Below, in pieces: positions 17,747-28,859 of a stretch of DNA of 64,000 nt. Both the position numbers and the translations under genes were made by a program. Under the pieces are notes generated by a model, which was not told the origin of the DNA, did not search any database, and saw only the letters and a list, made by a program, of their open reading frames with translations. Source of the DNA: Chaetoderma sp. LZ-2023a (Eukaryota > Mollusca > Caudofoveata > Chaetodermatida > Chaetodermatidae); the NCBI GenBank assembly GCA_034401795.1, contig CM067367.1, forward strand, positions 51,724,884 through 51,788,883. Direction: 5' to 3'. Numbering within the stretch: position 1 is the stretch's first letter; every line of letters starts with the position of its first letter.

Positions 17747-18510
17747 TTAAGGGCCACAAGCCAGTTATTATACATGTCATTTGCTGTCCTCTCAGTCCAA
17801 TGAATATTGTCATGACCCACTTCGAATTCTGTCGAAGCAAGACTGGGTATGACAATAACCCTGGACTCAGGGGATTTGGCCTTGCTTGACGCGGCAGTCC
17901 GATTAATTGCATCGAGTGCCTGCTTTTGCTGAGGTGTCGAGGTTGCGGAGAAATTTAGTTCAGTGAAGTAGATCCTAGACTTGGGAAATTTCTTTCGTAC
18001 CATACTGAATAATAACCTAAGTCGATACTCGGAGGCTGAGATCAGATTATTCCTATCATTTATTCCTATGGTGAGGACTACTTTCTCAGGTTGCAATTTC
18101 CCTGTGTATTTATTAATGATCGTTCTGAGATCATTAATCGATGCTCCAGGGAAACAGGCAACCTGAGTATCTGGATGGGGATCCACATTAATCCGACTCA
18201 AGTTTGAATCTCCGACGATCAAGATCTTTTTGTCGATGGTCGGAAGTTGCCAATTTGGTTTGTTGGTGGCCTCATTCCTGAATTTCCAGAACTTATTCTG
18301 TTCCAAGGGTGTGGGCTTCTTTGGTCTGGCGCATGGAGATGGTGTGAATCGTGGTTGAGGGACCTTTTGTGCAGCTCGGGTCCTTGGACCCGGCTGTTTA
18401 CTAGCACCTTTGGCATTTGACACCCTCTGCGGAAGAGGAGGAAAATCCTCAGGAGAGAATGGTGGCGCTGGTGGAGGTGAATCTGGTAGAGGGATCATAG
18501 AGGGGTCCAC
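17737..18510 (-). CDS. Penelope-like ORF1, C-terminal part: SGNH/GDSL hydrolase (copy C, 5'-truncated)
   Basis: About 257 aa from a GTG codon with the frame open to the TATG tract. It differs from copy A ORF1 by one residue that I noticed (PRFTP against PRSTP). SGNH blocks are complete: ILIVGDSN, FPGASIND, GINDRN, DNIHWTE. The upstream Pro-rich stretch matches the second Pro-rich unit of copy B. The N-terminal half found in B is missing. Confidence 0.88.
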   Translation of the reverse strand: MDPSMIPLPDSPPPAPPFSPEDFPPLPQRVSNAKGASKQPGPRTRAAQKVPQPRFTPSPCARPKKPTPLEQNKFWKFRNEATNKPNWQLPTIDKKILIVGDSNLSRINVDPHPDTQVACFPGASINDLRTIINKYTGKLQPEKVVLTIGINDRNNLISASEYRLRLLFSMVRKKFPKSRIYFTELNFSATSTPQQKQALDAINRTAASSKAKSPESRVIVIPSLASTEFEVGHDNIHWTERTANDMYNNWLVALNLN

Positions 18511-18550
18511 TGGAATGTAAATACTGTGGTCACTGGATGTGCCAGGAAGA

Positions 18551-18652
18551 TGTATGTATGTATGTATGTATGTATGTATGTATGTATGTATGTATGTATG
18601 TATGTATGTATGTATGTATGTATGTATGTATGTATGTATGTATGTATGTATG
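18551..18652. repeat. (TATG)n microsatellite at 5' end of copy C
   Basis: Nearly perfect TATG repeats start in the same sequence context (GTGCCAGGAAGA) as at the 5' end of copy A. 18653-18960 downstream is unique sequence without a recognised feature. Confidence 0.95.
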
Positions 18653-18959
18653 TGTGTGCCTGTCCAGAGCTGTATCTAAAAACTATTTATCCAATTTGGC
18701 TCAGATTTTAGCGAAACGAAGGAACTTTCCAAGATGATTTCCAAACATTGGCCGTGATCCAGTTAAAGGAACCCAGATTCGGATCGGAACAAATTCTGGA
18801 ATGTGACCATGTCAGTGGATTCCACAACAAAGAAATCTAAAAAATCCGAGAAAAATGTGGAAATCCGAAAAAATTCGGAAAATCCGACAACTATTTACAA
18901 TGTGAGTAAACGGAATGGCGAGGGTCTGCAATCTCTGATTGCTCTTATCCTGTTTTTGT

Positions 18960-19227
18960 TGTTTTGTTGTTGTGATTTTTATTGCCGAGGCGGCGGTGGC
19001 TGTGGTGGTGGCTGCGGTGGTGGTCGTGGTGGTGATGATGGCGGTGTTAATGTTGTTGTTGGTAGTGGTGGCGGTCGTGGTGGTAATGTCCTTAGTGCTG
19101 GTGATCGTAAGCCTAGTGGTGCCGGTCGTCTTTATCATTATCGTCGTCGACATCATCATCATCATCGTTACCATCATCATTGCCGCTGTCGTCGTCGTTG
19201 TGGTCATGGTGATGATGATGATGATGA

Positions 19228-19261
<34 letters not shown>

Positions 19262-19285
19262 ATTGGTGTTGTTGCCGTCATTGTC
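18960..19285. repeat. GGT/GTT/CAT/GAT trinucleotide-rich region
   Basis: GTGGTGGTGG, CATCATCAT, GATGATGAT and (GTT)n runs. Open frames on both strands (poly-Val, Gly-rich, Asn/Thr-rich) are artefacts. 19285-19608 has no recognised feature. Confidence 0.85.
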
Positions 19286-19604
19286 GCTGCTATTGTCTTT
19301 CCTGTTTTTGCATACATACTCTTCGACCAATTTGCAAATCTCCTTGATACCGGGTAATTTGCAAATGCTTGGTAGAGCGAAAACCTATTAAAATAAACAG
19401 AAAGAATGATATTAATAGGGAGCGATACTGTGAAAAGATCGGTAACTAGAAAAATATTAATATGAATATGAACAATACCATCAGAGTAAATTATTGCAGA
19501 CACTACTCTAGGTCAGGAGCCGGTTCTCAAATTCTCAGGAGAGGCCTAATTAAGTTAATACAACACGCACACGAGCGCGCAGGCATACACGCATGTACGC
19601 ATGC

Positions 19605-19605
<1 letters not shown>

Positions 19606-19682
<77 letters not shown>

Positions 19683-19690
19683 AAGCAGTA
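19606..19690. repeat. (AGT)n microsatellite
   Basis: About 25 units of AGT/GTA, giving a poly-Ser frame on the plus strand. Not coding. 19697-19840 holds nothing recognised. Confidence 0.95.
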
Positions 19691-19843
19691 GCAGTAGATA
19701 TAATTATATATTTAACATAGAGAGAACAAGGTTACAAACCTGTTTTTTCGATAAGGCATTTTGAAACCTGGCACGTATGCCACCCTAAGAGAGAAAAAAG
19801 ATTTAATCAGTTATGTACTCAGGTATCGCGTTTAACAGATGGG

Positions 19844-19912
19844 TGTGCCTGCCGACGGACCATGAGGGATATGGACGTGTGTCCATCTCATTTGTGGTCC
19901 GTCGGTAGGTAT
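19844..19912. repeat. Inverted repeat (hairpin) of about 69 bp
   Basis: The left arm CCTGCCGACGGACCATGAG and right arm CTCATTTGTGGTCCGTCGG with TAGG are near-complementary. The centre GGACGTGTGTCC is itself self-complementary. It resembles a small foldback element. 19915-20633 contains no supported gene. Confidence 0.65.
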
Positions 19913-20631
19913 GCTTGTCCGTCGAACGGACTGACAAACCAATCAACAAATGGACAGACTGACGGACAATTCTGGGCACAGCAAGCTGCTGGAGTACGCT
20001 TAAGCAATGTACTTGGCCCCACATGCTCAGTCTTCTCAGATGGGATTTTAAACTGAGGTCCCGTCATACAGTGCTCATCACTGAACGTGAGCTAGGGCGA
20101 GGTAGGCAAGAAATTTCGGCATAATTAAAGTAAACCGGATGCTGAATGGATTCGTCCTCGGACGGAATCACGCAACATACGGATTACAAAATCAAAACAA
20201 TATTGCTAGAATTAGAATCTTTCGGACTTATTCAATGGGTCTATGGAGGGATGCAACCCGGATGACTGATTGAGTTCGTCCTCGGCCAAAACAATCAAAA
20301 TCAAACAAGTGCGCGCTGGTGCCTGCTTCAGATGATAGCCAGAAGGTCAAATGGGTCTCAGGACCCTAAAGACCCCAAACCCCACCCTCCCCGCACCCCA
20401 AAATGGCCGAGAGGTCTCTGACCTAAAGCCCTCATAGGGTACATGAGGTCATATGACCGCACGCACCCCACCCACGCAGCACCTACCCCATCCCCTTCCG
20501 CAAGCCCGTTAGGCCCCGGTTAGGCCCTCGCCACCCCCACGCCCAAGCATGAGGAGCAAAAGAACAGCCATGGTCAAGAACAGTACATGCCATCTTCAAC
20601 ATGAGACAAATCGAGCGACAACGACCAACAC

Positions 20632-20745
<114 letters not shown>

Positions 20746-20959
20746 AAGCTAATGCACAAACCTACGTCACAAGAATTCACAAGAATTCAACAGAAAACAC
20801 AAAAACACAAAGGCCAGGCGTGAGTCTAGACCCTAGCGCTGGGAACTAGCAAATAAACGCCTTAAAGATTACAACACGCACAGGTATCGCGTTTTATCCG
20901 GCATTCACAGAAAATGTCGAATTTTGTAACTGACTACGCCTTACCTCGGTACCTACAAT

Positions 20960-21335
20960 GGAGGATTCCAATTTCTCAGTCAATCATATGACCTCATAAT
21001 CAACTACGTGATATGTAGGATTGCGTCATGAATGACGTAGCTAAGTTCGCCACGAAAGCTTAATTGATGATGGACTAATCGTTGTTGTACGAATTGCATG
21101 TCTTTAATAAACATGCTGTTTAATATTTTGAAACTAATTTGACTGGGCGGTGTTGTTGCCATAGGCAGCTACAGCACCCAGTCAAATTAGTTTCAAATGA
21201 TATATAACAGCTTACCTATATAGTTTTCTGGAAATTGATAGTCAGGCAGTCCAGGGATCGATCGATCCCGACGCTGTCGCAATATGGGCGGAGCTTAGCT
21301 AAAGATGGGCGGGGCATAGCTAAACCTAGATTCCT
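20960..21335 (+). repeat. Palindromic repeat family 1, copy at 21.0-21.3 kb
   Basis: A well-preserved copy: left flank ATCATATGACCTCATAATCA, then TTGTACGAATTGCATGTC, core at 21113-21205 (TTTTGAAACTAATTTGACTG, loop GTTGTTGCCATAGGCAGC, complement arm), then GGAAATTGATAGTCAGGCAG, GATCGATCGATCCC, and two GGGCGGAGCTTAGCTAA-type blocks. The flank also gives a false 72-aa frame at 21235-21453. Confidence 0.75.
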
Positions 21336-21689
21336 CCAAAAACTGTTTAATTTTTCTCATTCCAACTGTACAGATCCAGTACAACAAATTATTTTCAGAG
21401 TACGTCATATTACGTTGAATACCGGCAATCTTAGATCACACATATTCAACTGAATACGTCGTACTTTGCTAATCTTAATTTTACTGTCAGCCATTGATTG
21501 ATGTCAATCAAATTAATTCAGGAAATCGTCATCATCGTATGTATTTGATTTCTTTTAAATTGCGAGACTGATGTCGTATGTTTGAAAATGTTAAAGCTGT
21601 GTGGAATATAGGCCTACTGCTGTACTAGAGTGCGTGTCTGTATTAACGCTTTAACTGTCACAGACCGCAAAAGCGAAATTCTTTTTGAT

Positions 21690-22110
21690 ATATGGAGGAT
21701 TTTAATTTCTTATGAATGTTGCCCATGCCAGCATGACAGCAACATGATCCAGTTAATAGAGGAATCCAATTTTCGCTATCCACGCCCATCTCTAGCTAAG
21801 CTCCACTCACGCTTTGCCCGTGTTGGGATCAATCGATACCCGCACTTTCTGAATCTCACTTTCCAGAAAACAATACAGGTAAGCTGTTGGCAGGGTGTTG
21901 TTGCTGCCTATGGCAGCAGCAGCGCCCAGTCAAATTAGTTTCAAAATATTCAACACCATGTTTATTAAATAGGAAAGTGATACAACAACCCTTAGCCCGT
22001 CATAAACTAAGCGTAAATTAGACGTAATTCATCGTGACGTCATCCTACACGGTATGTAGTTGATTATGACAACATATGATTGATAGATAAACTGGAATTA
22101 TCCATTCAGT
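21690..22110 (-). repeat. Palindromic repeat family 1, copy at 21.7-22.1 kb
   Basis: Inverse orientation: CCACGCCCATCTCTAGCTAA block, GATCAATCGATACCCG, TTTCCAGAAAACAATACAGG, a core with its left arm deleted (21885-21957), then TTAAATAGGAAAGTGATACA and ATCGTGACGTCATCCTACAC. The 102-aa frame at 21630-21938 lies across it and is not taken as a gene. 22110-22560 holds nothing recognised. Confidence 0.65.
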
Positions 22111-22559
22111 TTTAAAATAATCAATAGCCTTGCATCCAGAAGAGAAAACGTTTGAAAATGGTTTGCTAAGTCTGCAAACTATTGACAACCTGCTGTCTTC
22201 GTATTAATCACATCATATAATATAGGCTACAAGACGTTAAAATGCGATTTTGCACGCGCAGAGTTTTCTGGAACGTTTTTCCTTACTGTTCAGTAGCGCG
22301 TGCAAAATAAGCTTTTTCCCGGTTTGTAGCAAGCAAGACAAATTTCTGGTATTCGTCTCTTGTAATTGAGCTACTGGAATTACAAAGGATAATGGGTTAA
22401 TCGTATCACGTATGCTTCATATGTGTGGTTTATGCGATCATTAATCTGAGTTCAAGCTGGTAGTTCAGGCCGCTATTTATAGCTCAGCAGTTCTTTTCAG
22501 CAAAATATGCTTCCACGATCGAGTCTTCAATGCAAATTTAAAATTTTGATATAATGTAC

Positions 22560-22860
22560 CCTAATCTAATGGTTGAATCAGATCATCAGTCAAGTATATA
22601 ACATCATAATCAAATCACGTCACGTGTAGGCTGACATCACAGCCATAATCGATAGGAAAAACCATATTATGAACCTGGAATAGTCCCTCAGTTTTACGGA
22701 TTGTATATCTATATCATTTAGTAGACATGCCGTTAAACGTTTTGAAAGTAATTTGACTGGGCTGTTCAAAATATTCAACAGGTTACTTGTTTAGTTACCA
22801 TAAAATTTGGATTCTGTGAATTCAGGATTCAAAGTAGGCGGGTCAATATACCATTCGACA
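22560..22860 (+). repeat. Palindromic repeat family 1, degraded copy at 22.6-22.9 kb
   Basis: Left flank with CACGTCACGTGTAGGCTGAC. The core at about 22730-22790 has most of both inner arms deleted (AAGTAATTTGACTGGGCTGT then TCAAAATATTCAACAG). A poly-C/CCCGCCC stretch follows at 22860-22885. 22886-23326 has nothing recognised. Confidence 0.6.
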
Positions 22861-23326
22861 CCCCCGCCCGCCCCCCCCCCCCCAAATGGATGTGGGGACT
22901 GATAGAAAAAAAGTCTACTAAAATCTGACCCCCGGAAGTGGGTTAAAACTAGGCCAGTTCCAAGTTGGCCGCCGCCGGCCCTTAAAATCACTAAAATAGT
23001 TATAACTTCCTTAATTTTTGTGATAGATCTGTAATTCTTGCTTCTCCCCCGTGGTTTTCAGGGCTAAACAATTCACTGGTGCCATAAAATTCCAACCTGA
23101 TCAATAAAAACCAACAAAAAACACAAATCCAAGATGGTGGCTAGCAATAAAGGGTGAAATGGCAATACTAATAACAAATATATTATTGACGTAGACCATG
23201 GGCACAACATTAAAGATGTATCAGTAGAATGCACTTCAGATGTATGTAATTAATTGACCAGCTACAGTTTCTGTATGGACATTATAATTAGCTGATATTA
23301 ATAGCTGAACACTTAATTACTCGAGA

Positions 23327-23509
23327 TTTGATATCAGAAAACACTCATTTGTTAACCGTGTTGCAGACATCTGGAATGAACTCCCATATGACGTTGTCAA
23401 TGCACCAAACATAAACTGTTTTAAAAATAGACTGGACAAGTTCTGGATCGGACAGGAAATGATGTTTGACGACAACTTGGATTATTCGTTTCAGATATTG
23501 ATATATTAG
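23327..23509 (+). pseudogene. C-terminal end of a LINE reverse-transcriptase ORF (CR1/L2/jockey-like)
   Basis: 60 codons in frame, ending in TAG. The translation includes HSFVNRVADIWNELP, then VVNAPNINCFKNRLDKFW. This RVADIWNxLPxxVVxAPxxxxFKxRLDKFW block is the conserved C-terminal tail of the pol protein in many CR1/L2/Rex-type LINEs. The copy is 5'-truncated, as is usual for LINEs. Exact clade cannot be told from this fragment. Confidence 0.75.
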
Positions 23510-24267
23510 TATCAACTACATAGGGGGTAGTTAGTTATTTTAATATTAGGATTTGGTGTGATTTCGCTTCAATCAACCATATAGAGTTATATAATTAGTA
23601 TTAAGATTGGGTGCGATTTTGCGCCAATCAATTATAGTGCATGGTTACATACAAACAAAATGATATTAAGATTGGGTGCATTCTTGCGCCAATCAGCTAT
23701 CAATATATTAGTGTACATATAATAACAATAGTATTGGGCGCATTTTTGCGCCAATCTACAATGGTAGAGAATTACATGTAAATATACACTGTGATAATAT
23801 CAAGATTGGGAGCTATTTGAACCAATCAATTATAGTAGATAGTTATATGTAGATATAATAATATTAGGATTGGGTGCATTTTTGCCCCAATCAACCATAG
23901 TGTAGAGATGTGGATATATATAGATATAATAATATTAGGATTGGGTGCGTTTTTGCGCCAATCAATTTATAGCGCGTAGTTTCATAACATTTAAAAGACA
24001 TTATGTGTGTATAACGTATACTAATTGCTATGGGAACCTGTGTGCAATAATTAAAATAAAACATATAAAACTATTATTATATGTATATATTCATACAGTA
24101 GCTGTATATATGTATATAATTTACTATTGTTCCGGTTTTGTACATTTATCAGGTTGGTATTAGTCTGTCAAATTGCACAGATATGATGATTTTTAATACC
24201 ACGTTCGAAATGGGAGCAGAACATTGAGGCATTCTGCCTGCGTTCTGAATATAACTTAACTTAACAC
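23510..24267 (+). repeat. LINE 3' UTR with tandem repeats, ending in TTAAC repeats
   Basis: Six or more units of about 65-75 bp, each carrying a variant of GATTGGGTGCGTTTTTGCGC followed by CAATC. Each unit contains a small palindrome, since ATTGGGCGCA pairs with TGCGCCAAT. It continues AT-rich to CTTAACTTAAC at about 24256-24266, the kind of short repeat that ends CR1/L2-type LINEs. Confidence 0.65.
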
Positions 24268-24299
24268 AGGTCTGAAAGGCTAAACTCACAATCTCAATT

Positions 24300-27200
24300 T
24301 TACTCCTCATAGCTGTCCTCTAGTTCCTCAGAAACCTGGTTGACCTCATTGGCACAATATGTAAGTTGGATTGATCCACATGCAGATGTACATGGAAGCC
24401 CGCTTCTACAACTGCAACGGGGTCGGGGTGCGGGGCGGGGCTGGGGTGGGGTGGAGTGCTTACCGCAACAAGTTGTGCAATTGTAATGCGCCATTTCCAG
24501 TAGAGTGTTTGGTGCACCATTCAAATCAGACATTGTGAGTACAAGTTGGTTGTCTGCAAGTTTCCAAGCCCAGTCCAAAGGATCAATGCCACTCTCCATG
24601 CCCATCCAAGTCATGGTCTGATAGTACACCCTGAGAAACTGGTACTTGAATGATTTCGCGCAGACAACTTTCTTAGTAAATATGTTATAGCGCAACGGCG
24701 CCGGAGAGCGGGTGCTCTTCCCATAAGAAATAACAGCCATCGCTTGGCTGCCGAAGTTTTCTATGTCAGTGCGGTTCTTTCGCGTAAAATGAATGCATTT
24801 GCACAGAAGTGGAGGACTGGATCACCTTTCACAAGCTTTCGCTGCCAATAGGACGCTTTATCCAATTGATGTTGTACACTTTTGGAATACCTCTTGACTG
24901 ATTGTCCGATCTAAAATAGAGTGGTTTCCCATCTGCTGAAGTTTAATGGAGAAGAAGAATCAACAGGTCAGTGTCCTCTCCAATTAGAGTGGTGGAATAC
25001 ATAGATGCTGTGGCAACCGTAGCCTTAGCAATGTCCATATCAGTGTCCCCTTCTGGCTGAATGACTGTACAACCCACTCTCTTCAGTTCGTCACCTATTA
25101 AACTGATTACTTGCTGCTTATTATTTCCCCTTGATAGGAATTCTTCCTTCTTCCCTTCAAACTCGGTTTCACTGGCGAAGTTTACAATCGGATAAATAAT
25201 TATTTGTCCCCGTCTCTGGTGTGTGTTCTCCTTTATCGAAGGGCCTGCCCCATAGACGTTAAACACAACAGTTGCTGCCCCATAGTGTTTACTTGTAAAG
25301 GCGGTATACACCTTGGCTATTTTACCGTACGTATCTCCTCCTACCTACTTCGGCTTGAGCAGTATGGAGCCTCCGTCAAGCACATATCTTTCAGTCTGCG
25401 GGATGGTGTCTGATGTTGCTTCACTTGCTAACATCTTGTTACAGTGGGCAGTGATGGCTTGGACAAATTGAGGTTTGTCAGCCTTTCTCAAGATGTTATT
25501 ATCCTCGAAAAGGTATGGTGGATATGAAATCGGTTCGTATCTCATCACCTCCTCGAGAGACAGATCGCTTGTCTTGGGAATCAACCGGAATCATTGGAAC
25601 AGTAGGTTAGGATCAATGGTTCTGTCAGGAGCAACCTTCACATAAGATGAATTTCCCAGGGGCTTAGCTTTCTCTTTCCTCTTAAAAGAGATTGAAAATA
25701 CTTGCTGTCCAATCATTCTGTCAAGGATGTTTCGTCCAACGGACTCATATTCATGTCCATTGATGTGTCTTTTGCCACTATGCCATTGGTGATGTTTCTC
25801 AATGCAGGGTCAGAGGAGAAAGGTGACATGAAGTTAGCTTTGTGCTTATCTTCGAAAGATCTGATGCATCCCATTCAATCCGTCAGTCGAATCTTTGTGT
25901 TGTTCACTTGTGGTGTATGCGAGATGATTGAACTCCTGCATGGCAATGTTGAACTCAGACATTAGACGGGCTGACATTGTCCACAATGCTCGCTGATCTT
26001 CCGTATTCTTACTGCCATGAGTAAAAAAACCTGATTTGTTCAACGAATATTACGGAAGCCATCTGGAAGCTTCCTGTAGACATCCTACATCATGGTGTTT
26101 GCTCTCCAGTTGACTCATTTCTTGGATGTAGAGATATGCAGACTTCAAATAATGTCCTGCTGCAGCAAATATTGGCAAAGCATCAGCGATAGCGTGCAAG
26201 TGAATCGCCCAAGCCCCAGTGCGATCTGCCTTGATCAGTGCTCGTGCAGTACCAAGCATCCGCTGATAGCCTAGTTACAACTGACTCGTTTTGGAATGCG
26301 CACTAAGTTCAGCTTTCTCTTTGTCAAGTTCCTCGCTGATCTTAGCAACTGTATGGGATGTTACAAGACTTTCAAGAGTGATGTCACCCTTCAATAAGGA
26401 CGAATACATTCTCTCTGTCTCCTCTACTACGGAAGCGAATTTAGGATTTTCATCAGCACAGATTTTACAGTCATTTCATGAATCCCCTTGCCCACCAGCA
26501 GATGTCCGCGGAATGCCCTTGAACCGATTAATCAGTCATATGCACACACCATTTCACCGTACACTACTTCCAGAATGTTTTTAAATCATGTGCCCTCCAT
26601 CAGTGTACCTATTGCTCCAAGCAGATTCATGATCAAGTGGAAATTACCAAACATTAGTACTATTTCTTTCAAGTGACTATTATATGGCGCAGCACATATG
26701 ATCTCAGCAGCTTTTAAGTACAGGGGCTGGTCAAACGTTATCCTTGGGGGTGGGGTGGGGTGGTGACATGGTGTTTGAAGGCCAGGTTGCTGAGGAACTC
26801 TAATGTGGACAAAATGCAAGTTTTGTCATCAGGATACATGTTGATTATGGGCAAATACAGAATGGAAGATTGGCCGGGATGCGTAAATCCCAGATGAAGG
26901 ATATGCATCATCCCCTGCCAATTCGGAACTGGTTATTTGAAATGGAATCCCATAAGATATCAACTCTCATGTCACAATCTTGGAGACATGGACGCTCTTT
27001 AAACATGATGTTTCGAAGAGCATGGGTGGCGAAGCAGTACTCTATAATATCAACTGTGGACATCTTTACAACGTTCAGTTCTGAAATTGTTTGTCTACTG
27101 ACAAGAAGGCTTCTTTTCCTACCAGGGGTAAACGCGGCCATCATGCCGATCCTGTGAAATGTATCTTTACCCTCAATTGTAAGAACATTGTGATCAGCAT

Positions 27201-27990
27201 TGTCACCAGAAAATAACAATGACAAGTGCAATGGATATATGTTTTCAACTAGCAAATCGGGTGTGACACAGCTTGCAGCATTCTGTTCAAACAGGAGCAC
27301 TTCACCATACGACGAACTATGCCCCAGCACAAAAGGAGTGTCCATGATACCGGCTATTTTGTGCTGGTTGGGGTTTTTTTTGACAAATAGCTAGTTTTAC
27401 AGTGTCTCTGGAAGGAAGCCCGATGCAGAGTCAAGTTTATGTTCCTCAACGTGTGGGTAGTGGTCAGTAACGGATGGCACCATTGTTTTAATGTCACTCC
27501 TGACCAGCCTTGCTGTGTCTCAATTATGGGTATCTTTTGTGCCTCTTCATCACGGTCTCTTTGCCCGTCTTTATAGGAAGACCGGAGTATGTGTGATGTT
27601 TTTTCTCTGAATGTCACTATGTCGAGTAAGCCCTCTCCCTCTGCTACATAGATGGAGTCCCCATATCCTTCCATTAGTTTGTCCTTCAGATAGTTTTGCC
27701 GTAAGAAAGCGAATCTTCATGAAACAGACACTCATGCATTTTACCCCGAAGGTATGTAATAGTCAACTGTTCCTCATCATTCATCCCTAAATACGCACAC
27801 ATCCTGAAGAATGCGTGTTCCTGATCATCGACTTTAGGTCGTCCAGGGTGTCTACGCTTTGCATCCATTCCACACTGAAATTGTACCAGTGCATCATATC
27901 TGTTGCATAAATTGACCCGCCTAAAGTGTCTAAATCGACAACAACACACCTAAAGAATGGGTGGAGCTTATATAGAGATGGGCGGGGCAT
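24300..27990 (-). pseudogene. Degraded copy of a large multicopy protein with PIN/FEN-like nuclease segment
   Basis: On the minus strand, successive pieces of one long protein appear in changing frames. From N to C they are at 27990-27686 (HPGRPKVDDQEHAFFRMCAYLG), 27674-27354, 27345-26908 (ALTPGRK-like block), 26819-26586, 26259-26050, 26043-25846, 25584-25345, 25311-24943 (HQRRG, GDTDMDIAKA, LIGEDTDLLILL) and 24740-24300. The acidic motifs of the 25.3-24.9 kb piece resemble the PIN/FEN1 (asteroid-like) nuclease fold. The last piece ends in a Cys-rich tail (CTTCCGKHS, RCSCRSGLPCTSACG). I recognise the family as an uncharacterised, highly repeated protein in cnidarian and other invertebrate genomes. 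No introns are evident. At least eight frame breaks make it a dead copy. Function unknown; possibly mobile-element derived. Confidence 0.7.
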
Positions 27991-28435
27991 AGCTCAAAGG
28001 AGATCCTTGCATCTTGGCGAAGGGTGGCCTGTATTGTAGGCAACGATATCAAATAAGGAAGACAATTTGGTGGAGTAAATAAACAAATGAAACAAGAGAA
28101 ATGAGAGATTACAAACATATATGTCCTTCACATTATCTGGATCTCTATGATTGTTTACGGATTTTCTTTTTACGCCAATGCCAAAGTTGGAGCGGACTGG
28201 AGATACGTTCTTGTGTTAAAATGACAGCAAACAAACAAACAAAAAAACAAAACCCAAGCAAGCAAACAATCAAGGCATCAGCGTTACGTTGACGGGATAT
28301 TGGCGACGATATTTGGCATTTTGTATTTCCAAATGCAAATCTAGATTGGCATCAAGCCATCAAGATCACAATCACCTTGATCTCAAAAGTCTTTGCGCTG
28401 CTCCCACTGGTTGAAACAACTGTATGACCAAGTTC
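27990..28435. other. No gene recognised; GGGCGGGGCATAGCT block of repeat family 1
   Basis: A GGAGCTTATATAGAGATGGG then CGGGGCATAGCT stretch at 27963-27994 belongs to the right flank of repeat family 1. The remainder to 28435 has no recognised feature. Confidence 0.4.
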
Positions 28436-28439
28436 AGTT

Positions 28440-28810
28440 CCAATAGCTTGACCAATGAACCGTTCCAGTTTTAGCTATGCCATGCCCACCCCTAGCTAAG
28501 CTCCACCCACACTTCGCCGTGCTGGGATTGATCGATTCCCGAATGCCCCGACTATCAATGTCCTGAGAAACTCTACCCTGCTGTTGGCAGCAACAGCGCC
28601 CAGTCAAATTAGTTTCAAAATATTCAACAGGATATTTATTAAATAATAAAGACATACAATTCGTACAACAACGCATAGTCCGTCTTCAATTACGCGTTCG
28701 CGACGTACTTATCTACGTCAGTCATGACGTCATAATGAAGTTATTGATTGTGATGTCATTCTACACCTCGCGTAGTTGATTATGACATCATATGATGGAT
28801 GGATACAGTG
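28440..28810 (-). repeat. Palindromic repeat family 1, copy at 28.4-28.8 kb
   Basis: Reverse orientation: GCCATGCCCACCCCTAGCTA, TCCACCCACACTTCGCCGTG, GATTGATCGATTCCCG, core with one arm (28575-28632, AGCGCCCAGTCAAATTAGTT), AATAATAAAGACATACAATT and TCATGACGTCATAATGA with a second GACATCATATGATGGATGGA. The 80-aa frame on the minus strand across it is not a gene. Confidence 0.65.
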
Positions 28811-28859
28811 GAAAGGTCCGTTCTGAAACAAAGGCAAGATGAGCTAAGACCAAGAACCT

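Larger units (their letters stand above)
15280..18550 (-). mobile_element. Penelope-like element copy C (5'-truncated)
   Basis: Minus strand, same plan and same 5' truncation point as copy A, capped by a (TATG)n tract at 18551-18652. The 3' UTR is nearly identical to that of copy B (TATGATATTGTCAAACGCAC). The 5' half of the element matches A and much of the 3' half matches B. Confidence 0.88.
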
